Shown here: in pieces, positions 10,540 through 20,881 of the stretch
Layout of the letters: each line of letters opens with the position of its first letter
Position numbering within the stretch: position 1 is the first letter of the stretch
Assembly: GCA_015680685.1 (NCBI GenBank)
Contig: MNCI01001005.1
Span: 437,271 to 501,270 of the forward strand
Length of the DNA stretch: 64,000 nucleotides
DNA from: Gnetum montanum
Lineage: Eukaryota; Streptophyta; Gnetopsida; Gnetales; Gnetaceae
Direction of reading: 5' to 3'
Program-made: the position numbers and the translations under genes
Notes under the pieces: model-generated
Database searches by the model: none
Told to the model about the DNA's origin: nothing
What the model saw: only the letters and a program-made list of their open reading frames with translations

Positions 10540-11170
10540 GATCTATTAAAATTTTTATTTTTTGATGACCAAGAGTCAACCACAACTTCAACATAAGTTA
10601 TGGTTTATAATACTACAAGTCGTGGTATTACAACATGAGCTATGAGTTGGTTGACAACAAAGATTAAGAATTTCTAAGGATGCCATGACTTCATGAGGAG
10701 TCATGGTAAATTTACCTTATTTGAATGTCCATCATGAATGGATAGTTATTCATGATCATTACTCCATAAGATTACCATGAGTCATGATGAAATTTTCTTA
10801 AGTGAATTTGAATCACGAGACAATCAAGGGTCATGGTTGACAACTTTGTATCAATCATGAGAAAATCATGAGTTATGGTTGACACCATGACATGATCAAA
10901 AGTTGTGATTAACATGAAAAATTAATCACGAGTCATTTTATTTAACCATAAGTTGGTCAAAAGTTATGGTTTGAAGATAAATGATCTCAATAATACCATG
11001 AGTCATGATGGAATTGTAGTCTTGAAGCTTGGAATACCATGACTTGATGACAAATCATGGTTAAACTATTTTTTGAGAATTTCTTAATGTTGGATAATCA
11101 AAATATGATGAATGTTATATTTCAAGGTTCTCCATAAAATGTTCTATCTCAAATAAATATGTACAAATTC
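10540..11170. repeat. Degenerate CATGAGTCATGGTTGAC repeat region
   Basis: Many diverged copies of a motif around ATCATGAGTCATGGTTGAC (for example near 10780, 10865 and 11000), including variants such as AATCACGAGTCAT and CCATGAGTCATGATGG. Spacing is irregular, about 30-60 bases. The CATGA-TCATG core is close to palindromic. No coding frame is present. It may be the eroded internal repeat of an unidentified element. Confidence 0.6.
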
Positions 11171-11175
11171 CTTTC

Positions 11176-12124
11176 TGATGAGTGGCGAGGTACCCCTACA
11201 CTCAACCATACGAAACAAGCGTAGCACATGCGATCTGGTCGAACTCCGCAGACTAAATGCCTAAACGCCCCATGGAACACTTGGGGTTAATCATTTGTTG
11301 TCTTCCCAAACTTACTTTTTGTTGTCATGGTGTATGGTTAAGTAAGTCCAAGGTATATGATTTTTATAGCTTTTAATATTTTTCTCCTATGCTAAGGGGT
11401 GAAGGGTTGAGAAAGCTAACTAACTCTAACTAAGGACCTAAATCTAAATTAACTAGTGTCAGCATCTATTCCCACTTACCATACACACCCTGAACTATGC
11501 AACTGTGGCTACCAAATGCTAATCATTACTGGGATTACCACATGTAACGCATGTGCTCGAAGTGGTCTTATTGAGGCACTTAACTAGCCTAAACATGATG
11601 AGCAGCCAATTTCTTGACTAGTCATACACACCCATAGATTCTCATAGTCAAGTCGTACTTATCTCGCATTCTAGGAGTTGAGAGTGAGAGAGACTAATCA
11701 CGATGAGTAGCCGATTCCTTGATTAGCCGTACACATTCGTCAATGCTCGTAATCAAGTCATATTCATGCCATGCTAATGCAGGTAATAAATAACATGTAA
11801 TAAACCTATTCCATGCACTACAAGGTTTATCCACAAAGCTCATCTTTATTGCCATACACAACTTACGTTTAGGTACAAACTGCTCGAATAAAGATCCATT
11901 CACTTGGGGACTCCTATTGCAAGAACATGGAAAAATATTCTATCTCTAGAGTAATCAAACTGCCATAGTTTTTCTACTTTTAGCCTAGGATGAGAAATGA
12001 GGGGAGTGCTGCCTCTTATTTATAGATTTTGCGACGAACCGCAATATCGGGTATGCGATATCATAGGGGACAATGTGATATTGCATATGTGATATCGTGG
12101 CCTATGCGATATCGTGTCTCATCA
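11176..12124 (-). repeat. LTR1 of compound element B (949 bp)
   Basis: Plus orientation starts TGATGAGTGGCGAGG and ends GTGTCTCATCA. Minus-strand signals are TATA CTATAAATAAGAGGC (12011-12025) and AATAAA (plus TTTATT, 11845-11850). It has two 105-bp internal units (starting 11597 and 11702), whereas LTR2 and LTR3 have three. It also lacks a roughly 15-base insertion (containing AGTAGGAAATAAC) that those two share. It is thus the odd one of the three, although it carries the matching target duplication. Confidence 0.85.
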
Positions 12125-12560
12125 TACCCCCATGACTAAATGAAAACTCATCCTTGAGTTCCTTACGATAATATTGGGCAACTATGGAATTATTGAGGGG
12201 AATGGAACTAATGGGATGACATGTGAATGAATCATTATTACAAGACTTGACAAAATTTGTGTTCATAAAAACAAGGTGAACACCTTATTACAATGACATC
12301 AGGCCTTTGTTGGTAGCTGAGAAAGAAAGAGAGAAAGAAGTGTTACTGCTACCAATGCCAAGATTGCACCTTCATTGTCCATCTGTATGTGCGTTGTCGA
12401 TCTTGCTCCTTGCATAGCTGCTGTAGCGCTGCTCCATTCCAAGTATTTGCTCCAGATCCAATTCGTTGTTTGTACGGTTGCCATCTGCACACACAACACA
12501 ATCTTATATTAGCAAGGGTAAATGAATCATCATGTAATTGATACCTTTCTTCAGTGAGGG
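12125..12560 (-). mobile_element. Truncated first internal block of compound element B
   Basis: Starts with TACCCCCATGAC, the reverse of the PPT (GTCATGGGGGTA), and runs parallel to 13610-14045 until CTTCAGTG. It then breaks off after GAGGG into LTR2. It contains a small minus-strand frame (12299-12499). All coding sequence for gag and protease is absent. Confidence 0.8.
12299..12499 (-). other. Small conserved 3' frame with membrane-like end (possible micro-ORF)
   Basis: The minus-strand frame contains TNWIWSKYLEWSSATAAMQG followed by a hydrophobic stretch AILALVAVTLLSLFLSQL before the stop. Equivalent peptides occur in the second copy (NWIWRKHLEWRSTTVAMQGA, near 13881-13960) and in C (EWIRSKYLKWSNTEAAMQGA, near 32560-32650), and a diverged one in E near 60515 (EWTRSKIIFTKEEA). 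Immediately upstream on the minus strand is TTGTGTTGTGTGTGCAG ending at 12485, which looks like a splice acceptor, then ATG. This could be a spliced small membrane protein or a non-coding element under selection. The other copies have stops, so function is unproven. Confidence 0.35.
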
Positions 12561-13609
12561 TGATGAGTGGCAAGGTACCCATACACTCAACCATACGAAA
12601 TGAGCATAGCACGCACAATCCAGTTGAACTCTGTAGACTAAATGCCTAAACGCCCCATGGAACACTTGGGTTTAATCATTCGTTGTCTTCCCAGACTTAC
12701 TTTTTTTTATCATGGTGTATGGTTAAGTAAGTCCGAGGTATATGATTTTTATAGCTTTTAATGTTTTTCTCCTATGCTATGAGGTGAAGGATTGAGAAAC
12801 TAACTAACTCTAACTAATTTCCTAAGTCTAAATTAACTAGCATCAGCATCCATTCCGACTTACCATACACACCCTAAACTATGCAAGCATGGCTACCAAA
12901 CACTAATCGTTACTGGGATTACCACACGTAACGCACGTGCTTGAAGTGGTCATACTGAGGCACTTAACTAGCCTAAACGTGATGAGCAGCCAATTCCTTG
13001 AATAGCCGTACACACCCGTAGATGCTCGTAGTCAATTCGTACTCATCCCGCATTCTAGGAGTTGAGGGTGAGAGAGACTAATCGTGATGAGAAGCTGATT
13101 CCTTGATTAGCAGTACATACCCGTAGATGCTCGTAGTCAAGTCGTACTCATCCCACATTCTAGGAGTTGAGGGTGAGAGAGACTAATCACGATGAGCAGC
13201 CGATTCCTTGATTATCCATACACATTCGTTAATGCTCGTAATCAAGTCATACTCATGCCATGCTAATGCAAGTAATAAATAACAAGTAGGAAATAACATG
13301 TAATAAAACTATTCCATGCACTACAAGGTTTATCCACAAAGCTCATCTTTATTGTTGTACACAACTTGCATTCAGGTACAAACTACTCGAATAAAGATCT
13401 GTTCACTTGGGGACTCCTACTGCGAGCACATGGAAAATATTCTATCTCTGGAGTGATCAAACTGTCAGAGCTTTCCTACTTTAAGCCTAGGATCAGAAAT
13501 GAGTGGAGTGCCACCTCTTATTTATAGATTTGACGACGGACCGCGATATCGCGACGGTGGTGATATCGCATATGCGATATCGTGGCCTATGCGATATCGC
13601 ATCTCATCA
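12561..13609 (-). repeat. LTR2 of compound element B (1049 bp)
   Basis: Runs from TGATGAGTGGCAAGG to GCATCTCATCA. Minus-strand signals are a TATA box (13513-13527) and AATAAA (plus TTTATT, 13348-13353). It is followed by the reverse PPT TACCCCCATGAC. It serves as 3' LTR for the gag-protease block. It carries three 105-bp units and GATATCGC palindromes between TATA and the LTR edge. Confidence 0.85.
12981..13270. repeat. 105-bp tandem units inside LTR2
   Basis: Units start GATGAGCAGCC or GATGAGAAGCT at 12981, 13086 and 13191, exactly 105 bases apart; the last unit is partial and diverged. Each contains GTACACACCCGTAGATGCTC and GGGTGAGAGAGACTAATC. The same three-unit array lies in LTR3, two units in LTR1 and two in the C LTR. 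Confidence 0.85.
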
Positions 13610-15227
13610 TACCCCCATGACTGAATGAAAACTCATCCTTGAGTTCCTTACAATAATATCAGGAAGGTATGGAAATATTGAGGGGAATGGAACTAATGGG
13701 ATGACATGTGAATGGATCATTATTACAAGACTTCACAAAATTGGTGTTCATGACAACAAGGGTAACACCTTATTACAATGACATCAGGCCTTAGTTGGCA
13801 GCTGAGAAAGAGAGAGAGAAAGAAGTGTTGTTGCTGGCAATCCAAGATTATGCCTTGTTGTCCATCCATAAGTGCACCATCTATCTTGCTCCTTGCATAG
13901 CTACTGTAGTGCTTCTCCATTCCAAGTGTTTTCTCCAGATCCAATTCGTTTTTGCATGTCCACCATCTGCACACACAACAGAATCATATATTAGCAAGGG
14001 TAATTGAATCATCATGTAATTGATACCTTGCTTCAGTGTAAACTCATTGGGTAGGTTGTGGTATGGCTGATATGGATCTGGGAATATATTAATGATGACT
14101 ACCGAAGATGTAGGGGTTAGGAAGAAAATCAAAAATTTTAGGGCTAGGAGAAAATCAAAAAAATCGGGCCCCATACCCCCATGACTAATCATGAACCTCC
14201 GGTAACATTAGAATGGAAAAATAAAAGGAGTAAGAAAGATAGGTAAAAAGGAACAACTATAGCATCGATGAAATGGATGTCAAGATGGAAATGAACAAAA
14301 TAAAATTAATTGCAAAATGTTAAGGGAAAGAATTTAGCTAATGCACCAAATAGGAATGTCAGTGAGTCCTTCCCAAAGTAGGCTCATGCCCTTAATGCCC
14401 TGAAAAACCCACATTCAAGAGTCCTTAGGCCCTGGGAATGTCATTGGGAACAAGAGTTAAAGTCTTAACCACAAGAATTTACCGAAAAGAAAACAATGCA
14501 TTAACCAAAATATATACACTAATGATACAACCGGCAATGAGGTGAACAATGGAAAGAAGGATGGAGAGAAGAAAATGGAATGGAATCCCAAGAACAAGGT
14601 GGTGTACAACCCCTTGTGTGTTGCATGATTAATGTGACTCGGCAGATCTCATTCCAACTCTGGCCTCAAACCAACCACATCTAGTGAGTTCGCATCAATG
14701 CATTTGGCTAAATCATAAACTGGAGTAATGAGAATGCTTCCCCCAAAAGCCACCACCATTCCAACAAAAAAAACGAGAGAATGGGAAGCGAGAAGGGCCT
14801 TAGTTAGAGGGAACACTTTGGTTCCTTAACTAGTGCTTGTTGCCCAAGTTTATTCTATCTAAGGGGTGTGCTTTGAATTCTCACTTAGTTGTTTTTTTAT
14901 TTTTATTTTTGAATTTTTTGTTTTGTATTTTTATGCATGAGAACCATACCATGCAAAGACTTTTTATTTTTATGGTCTCAGCTTCCGATAATTGGGTAAC
15001 ATCGGAACAGTGAGAAAACTCAAAAAGAAAAGATCTAAGCACCCAAGAGAACAGCCAACACAAAAACATTAAGTTCCCTTGAATTCACACCCTTTTTAAA
15101 CAATGAGTCCTTCCTTAGTTTGAGACATACCCAGTCACTGATTTTTTTAAGTTCTTTATTAGAAAGGGACTATACATTTCCAAGCCGAGAGAGACCATAG
15201 AACTGGTGGATGGATGGATGAAGTGAA

Positions 15228-15360
15228 CTCATTTCCTACCATATCAAAAGAAACATACCTTAGTATCAACATTGTGACTTAAAGGTAAAAACCAAACATT
15301 AGTAATCAATATGAAAATAGTTTATACCATCATTCTGAACACTTATTGGATGACAAACTT
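15228..15360. repeat. 133-bp direct repeat, left copy
   Basis: CTCATTTCCTACCATATC to GGATGACAAACTT. By eye it is identical to 16043-16175, exactly 815 bases away. The corresponding C sequence (33905-34036) has the segment once, so one of the two copies is secondary. Confidence 0.9.
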
Positions 15361-16042
15361 CTTGGACTAAGTGCCTATGCGCTTTTGTGGAACGATAACT
15401 GGTTGGTTAATCATGGTATTCCCAAACATACTTGTATGTTACAGTTGTATGGTTAAGTAAGATTGAGGCATATGATTTTTATGGCTTTTATGTGTTTTAT
15501 ATCCTATGCTAGTAAGGAGGGGGAGAGAGATAACTAAGTAACTTTTCTAATTTAACCATTCATTAACTAAGTTCTAATTACTCCTAACACCAGTATCCAT
15601 TCCCACTTGCTGTACACATCCTGAACTAGTGTAACACTGCTGGGATTACCAAACACTAATCATTACTGGGTTACCAAGCGCTACACGCATGCTCGAAATA
15701 GTCGTATTGAGTGTATTTAACTAAGAGGGTGGTAGGGTGAAGGAAATCATTAATCAACTAAGAAAGGATTAAATAATAATTAATCACTAATTAATCTATT
15801 CTATATGCTGCAAGGTTTATCATAAAGTTCATCTTTATTGCCATACACAAAGTGTGCTTAGGTACACAATGCTCAAATAAAGATCCGTTCACTCTATGAC
15901 TCCTACTGTCGGTGCGCAGAAATAATTCTAACTCTAGAGGGAAAAAATGGCAAGAGTTTGGCTAAGGGACTAACTTCTAATGTGGAGACCAAGGGCGTCG
16001 TCTCTTATTTATAAGAAAGGAGACAGGCCGCCATATCGGGTA
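15361..16042 (-). repeat. LTR fragment of a sister subfamily inserted in element B
   Basis: About 682 bases that align with the family LTR from roughly position 70 (GGACTAAGTGCC against GACTAAATGCC) to just before the palindrome array (CGCCATATCGGGTA). It retains the family blocks GTATGGTTAAGTAAG, CTGGGATTACCA, a poly(A) signal (plus TTTATT near 15836) and a TATA box (plus TTATTTATAAG near 16007). It lacks the 105-bp tandem units and both LTR ends, and it is clearly diverged from LTR1-3. It is flanked by the 133-bp duplication rather than a 5-bp target site. Confidence 0.8.
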
Positions 16043-16175
16043 CTCATTTCCTACCATATCAAAAGAAACATACCTTAGTATCAACATTGTGACTTAAAGG
16101 TAAAAACCAAACATTAGTAATCAATATGAAAATAGTTTATACCATCATTCTGAACACTTATTGGATGACAAACTT
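16043..16175. repeat. 133-bp direct repeat, right copy
   Basis: Second copy of 15228-15360, with no difference visible by eye. It continues into ACAGGGTGGATATACAC, which in C also follows the single copy (ACATGGTGGATGACACA), so the right copy is in the ancestral position at its right edge. Confidence 0.9.
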
Positions 16176-16521
16176 ACAGGGTGGATATACACACACAAAA
16201 AAAAATAGAAAAAGTATAATGATGTTGTAAAACAAAAATTAGAAAAGTTAAAGAAATTTGTAAAACAAAAATGTGTAAGACAAAAACATGTAAAACAAAA
16301 ATGTGTAAAATAAAAATAAGGGAGACAAAAATTGAAAAAAAAATGAAGGGCCCATATAATTAGCATAGGTGGCCATCTCCCCCATGATTGAGTTGTAAGG
16401 GAGAGATCTAAAATAACGAGCGTCTATTTGAATTTCTAAGAAGTACCCAACTTCTCCGGATTGATGATCTTAGATTAAGGGGTGGAAGTTGGTGATGCTC
16501 ATGTTCCAATGTATATATGCT

Positions 16522-17562
16522 TTAATTGTTAGCATGAGTTACCTCAGTTTGTTCTATGCATATTTTTCTGCTCTTTCGAGTAGCTGTCAACCATGGGGTG
16601 TCTACTGCTTCTTGTGTGGTTGCTACATACAGGCATCTTTGTTGGAAAATTTCGTGGGTATACATGTTATATGGAGACATTTCCTCCATGTCATCACCCG
16701 ATGAATCACTATATGTGATGCATGGAACTTTCCTCTTCTCGATCTTCCCACAAATGTTGATCTTGAAAATTTCCAAGGAAAGATCATGGATCCTAAGGCA
16801 TGCATCTACTGTACTTGGCCATGCCCTTCCTATTATAATTGGGAAGTCCCCTTCATTGTTGTTAACTTCAATCACCAAGAAATCAGCTGGGTAAGACCAA
16901 CCACACACAGTGGTGATGATGACCTCCACCAATTCCAAGGGAATGGTGATGGACTGGTCTACTAGCTCTAGTTGAATGTTTCTCTTCTTAAGTTGGGATA
17001 GGTTGTAGGCATGATACATCTCTCGTGAAATTAAGTTGACTCCGGAACCTGAGTCAAGAAGAGCCCTATGTGGTTTATTTCCGGTGATCTGGAGATAGAT
17101 TAAGGGACTCCCAAGGTTAGTTAGTTTTCTGGGAAGGTGGCCTACCTTGATCCAGTTAGTTACAGTATGCGTTAACATAACCGTATGCGTTAAGCTTTGA
17201 TTTTGGACTGAAGGGTGCTCCGAAGTGTTAGATGATGGAAGAGTGTACATGGCCTCAACTGCTTGTTGTTGTGAGAGTTTGTCTGGGCTTTTGATTCTGT
17301 AGTAGAGTTTTCTCTTTTTATAGTTGTCAGAACCAGTAGCCGGTTGAATACTTACAACTCCCGCAGTGTGATGCTGCTGCAGTTGAGGAGGAAGTTCCCC
17401 TTGCATTGTTGGAGCAGGAGGTGTTATGGGAACTACTGGTGGTGGAAGAGGAGCAGATGGATTAGGAGGATGGTGTGGGTATGGAGTGTCTCTCGGAGGA
17501 GAAGGAGTCCTTCTAAAGTACCCCCGAACTTGGTAGTGACGATTGGGGGTTGTGTGACCCAT
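16522..17562 (-). CDS. Aspartic protease part of gag-pro polyprotein, element B
   Basis: A 346-residue open frame, the longest uninterrupted coding stretch in the window. Residues 1-75 are Pro rich. LTHTVTNWIKVGHLPRKLTN precedes the protease. The active site is RALLDSGSGVNLIS at about residue 165. Later come LVDQSITIPLELVE, PADFLVIEV and PIIIGRAWPSTVDA, the last being the flap-to-C-terminal motif of retropepsins. It would mature the gag shell. The first Met is simply the first in this frame; the natural protein is a fusion with upstream gag, which is in other frames here. The frame ends where pol is missing: it is followed by the post-integrase sequence, not RT. Sister copies read DLGS where this has DSGS; DLG-type sites are typical of Athila elements. 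Confidence 0.75.
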   Translation of the reverse strand: MGHTTPNRHYQVRGYFRRTPSPPRDTPYPHHPPNPSAPLPPPVVPITPPAPTMQGELPPQLQQHHTAGVVSIQPATGSDNYKKRKLYYRIKSPDKLSQQQAVEAMYTLPSSNTSEHPSVQNQSLTHTVMLTHTVTNWIKVGHLPRKLTNLGSPLIYLQITGNKPHRALLDSGSGVNLISREMYHAYNLSQLKKRNIQLELVDQSITIPLELVEVIITTVCGWSYPADFLVIEVNNNEGDFPIIIGRAWPSTVDACLRIHDLSLEIFKINICGKIEKRKVPCITYSDSSGDDMEEMSPYNMYTHEIFQQRCLYVATTQEAVDTPWLTATRKSRKICIEQTEVTHANN

Positions 17563-17789
17563 AGAGTCACTTGGAGAAATTGGCTGCTACACATAATATC
17601 CATAATGGTCAGGCTACCAGTAAGGGTACTGATGTTTCGGTGATGGAATCCCTCATGACTGTGGGTATTACCATTGCTGATGCTGTCCGATGGGCTGTGG
17701 TTGAGTTCCACTTGGATAATATGTTAAGGGTTGGTGGAACTGCCTTGGGTTACCTTGTGGATAAGGTAACCTTCGGGGTGTTTGCCGTT

Positions 17790-19588
17790 GGTTGAGTCTT
17801 GGATTTAGCACATACACCCTAGACTCTTGTAGATGTGAGATAATGGAACAACATCCCTTAGGATGGTCATATGGTAGATCTCACATCCACCGTCATCTTC
17901 TGTGTTAGAATTCATAACCACATCGGAGTTAGTGATTTTTCCCTTACCTTTGTTATGTGTAGGGCTTAAATCTCTCCAATTTTTCTTACCTTTATCAGTA
18001 CTTTGTTCAACCTTAGACTCTTCTACAATTTTCAAGACAATTTCAATTTTAGATTCTAAGGAACTCCATATATCGTCTACCTTAGCCACTATTTTCATTG
18101 TGAGTTTTTGGATCAGCAAGGTTTTCCTATTTACCAACTCTTTGAGTGGTGACTCATCCTCTTCATCAAAAAATTTCACTCCCTTCTTTTGAAGAGAGGG
18201 ATCTCAGTTGTACTCTTCCGCACTTTCCCTTTTGCGTAGCTCACCTTCTTCATTTGCTACTTACTCTAACAACCTTTTAACTTCATGGGCTCTAAGTTTT
18301 GAGAGTCTCCCTTGGGCATAAGTTCCAAGGGTTCTCCAAGTTTCATGCCTTAGCCCATCCACAATGTGGCATAGTTGATCCCGCTGAGCGTACCCATGGG
18401 CCGGGCAACGATGTAATAATGTGTAATAACAGGCCATGGTAGCATCCAAAGGTTTGTGATGACCTTGTTTCTAGCCTTGGATTTGCTTACGCAAATTGGA
18501 CACTTTGGAGTACGTTTGATACTTTTCGTTAAACAGTTCTAGCATCGTACTCCACCTCGTGATGGTTTCTAGTTCTAAGGACCGGTACCAGCTCTCTACT
18601 TCATTGGTGAGTGTCCTTGGGAACAACTTAAGCTTATGCCACTCATTTTCTATATTCTGTAAGGCGCAAGCATCGTGGAATGCCTGTAAATGATTCTGCG
18701 GATCAGCATTGTATCCCCCTTCAAATCGTGGGATGTTGTTCATGTCTAATCGTTTGATCCGACTATCTTTCAAATGCCTTGTGGGAATCCTAACTGCCTC
18801 CGTTATGTTAAGCATACTTTGGGTTGTGAGTAGGGGCTCATCATGATCATCTCTTTCATGACGCCTGTGATGTCTGCATTGTTCCCTACTCTCCCTACGT
18901 TCTTGCCATTGTCCTCTCTCTCGACTTTCCCGTCGAGGTCTTTCATCCTTCTTACCTTTATCCTCACTTTTATGTTCATGGTGGCTGCGCCCAGATGTGG
19001 AAGAAGAGGGTGAGTGATGTGAAGAAGGGGAAGAAGAAGGGGAACCATCGCCATGATGATGTTTCTTACCTTCTCTTTGGCTGCTACTGCCCTGATCATG
19101 GTGACGATCTAAGTGCCCATTCTTAGCATGAGTAGTTGTTTCCTCTGTGAATAGTTGGTATTCATAGGCATCTGAACCAGGGTATGTATCATTGATCATA
19201 GGTTTTGATACCCTTCCTCCTCACCATCGTTAGGAGGAGGAACATCATTTGTTAAAGAACCCGTGATAAGGGATTCCTCATCTCCTATTTCGCTAAGGAC
19301 GTGCGGGGCTTTGCCCTTCAAAAAAGTATGTTGACTCTCCTGCCTTAAGTCTCTCATATGTTGGGCATCTATGGGATAATAATCCCTCATATCAAAATCT
19401 TCCGCAACGTATTCAGCATAATGATCTTGCATGCCAATCTGTACCAAGGCATGGAAAAGCATGTGAGAGATTGATCGATCTAGGGGTAACACGATGTTAC
19501 CTTGCAAATCTCTCCACCGTAGTTGTTCATCTTGATGGAGAATAAAACTAAAATTGGGAATATACTCATTGGGATGAGTATATGTCAT
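17790..19588 (-). pseudogene. gag of element B, broken by stops and frameshifts
   Basis: Starts at an ATG 226 bases after the PBS with MTYTHPNEYIPNFSFILHQD and GNIVLPLDRS. This frame ends at residue 131 (NL then TGA, 19196-19198), and the next frame (19199-18471) overlaps the stop by ATGA. It reads a His/Ser/Arg/Glu-rich segment, then the capsid-like core FEGGYNADPQNHLQAFHDAC, KLKLFPRTL and ESWYRSLEL. Later parts are LRHETWRTLGTYAQGRLSKL and a charged, coiled-coil-like region (VNRKTLLIQKLTMKIVAKVD). I see no CCHC zinc knuckle. One frameshift separates the first and second frames relative to C, where both are in one frame apart from the stop. Confidence 0.75.
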
Positions 19589-19814
19589 CTTGTATTGTTT
19601 AGGACTTGGCTGATTTTGGTTATGTTTTTTATGTTATCGACTGTCTCGTGTGTGGTCCTTAGGTGGTGAGTTGCTCTTATGAGAAGAAGGCGTTTTTATC
19701 AATGTGCTATTTCACCGTTATATAATTTTTATCTTGATTAACCCGAAGGTTTGTTAACGCTCACAATGATGTGAGTGGTGTCCCTTATGTTCTAATTAAC
19801 GTACAAACACTTAG

Positions 19815-19832
19815 TCCCTGGTAACAGTGCCA
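19815..19832 (-). other. tRNA-Asp primer-binding site of element B
   Basis: Plus strand TCCCTGGTAACAGTGCCA, minus TGGCACTGTTACCAGGGA, one base from the LTR. It matches 14 of 18 bases of the plant tRNA-Asp 3' end; all four differences are C-to-T or G-to-A. Confidence 0.8.
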
Positions 19833-19833
19833 A

Positions 19834-20881
19834 TGATGAGTGGCGAGGTACCCCTACACTCAACCATACGAAATGAGCGTAGCACGTGTGATCCAGTCGA
19901 ACTCCATAGACTAAATGCATAAACGTCCCATGGAACACTTGGCGTTAATCATTCATTGTCATCCCAGACTTTTTGTTGTCATGGTGTAGGGTTAAGTAAG
20001 TTCTAGGTATATGATTTTTATAGCTTTTAATGTTTTTCTCCTATGCTATGAGGTGAAGGGTTGAGAAACTAACTAACTCTAACTAATGTTCTAAGTCTAA
20101 ATTAACTAGCATTAGCATCCATTCCCACTTACCGTACACACCCTAAACTATGCAACTGTGGCTACCAAACGCTAATCATTACTGGGATTACCACACGTAA
20201 CGCACATGCTCGAAGTGGTTGTACTGAGGCACTTAACTAGCCTAAACGTGATGAGCAGCCGACTCCTTGACTAGCTGTACACACCCGTAGATACTCGTAG
20301 TCAAGTCATACTCATCCCGTGTTTTAGGAGTTGAGGGTGAGAGAGACTAATCGCGATGAGCAGCCGATTCCTTGATTAGTCGTACACACCCATAGATGCT
20401 CATAGTCAAGTCTTACTCATCCCGTGTTCTAGGAGTTGAGGGTGAGAGAGACTAATCACGATGAGCAGCCGATTCCTTGATTAGTCGTACACATTTGTCA
20501 ATGCTCGTAATCAAGTTGTACTCATTCCATGCTAATGTAGGTAATAAATAACAGGTAGGAAATAACATGTAATAAACCTATTCCATGCACTGCAAGTTTT
20601 ATCCACAAAGCTCATCTTTATTGCCATACACAACTTGCGTTCAGGTACAAACTACTTGAATAAAGATCCATTCACTTGGGGACTCCTACTGCGGGCACAT
20701 GGAAAATATTCTATCTCTGGAGTAATCAAACTACCAGAGTTTCCCTACTTTAAGCCTAGGATGAGAAATGAGGGGAGTGCCACCTCTTATTTATAGATTT
20801 GACGGTGGACTGCAATATCGCGTATGCGATATCGCAGGGGACGATGCAATATCACGGCCTCTGTGATATCACGTCTCATCA
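19834..20881 (-). repeat. LTR3 (5' LTR) of compound element B (1048 bp)
   Basis: TGATGAGTGGCGAGG to ACGTCTCATCA, next to the PBS. Minus-strand TATA box at 20783-20796 and AATAAA at 20617-20622. It has three 105-bp units starting at 20250, 20355 and 20460, like LTR2. It is followed by CTTTC, the match to the bases before LTR1. Confidence 0.85.

Larger units (their letters stand above)
13610..16390 (-). mobile_element. 3' non-coding region of element B
   Basis: This stretch lies between the protease frame and the 3' LTR and is parallel to 32272-34180 in C and, more distantly, to 58860-60836 in E. On the minus strand it begins GGGGGAGATGGCC, the sequence that in E follows the integrase stop. 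Then come a T-rich part with repeated TTTTGTTTTACA-like units (16190-16340), a segment with VTQLSEAETIKI in one frame (14881-15069), the micro-ORF and the PPT. RT, RNase H and integrase are missing. It is interrupted by an LTR fragment at 15361-16042. No convincing long coding frame exists here. Confidence 0.75.

Noticed and set aside
16489-17795. Plus-strand frames of 71-112 codons opposite the B protease and gag
   Set aside because: They are antisense shadows of well-supported minus-strand retroelement domains.
12561-20881. Simple nested insertion of LTR2-interior-LTR3 into an element with LTR1
   Set aside because: The bases flanking LTR2 and LTR3 do not form a target duplication, and the outer element does not resume after LTR3, while LTR1 and LTR3 flanks match.
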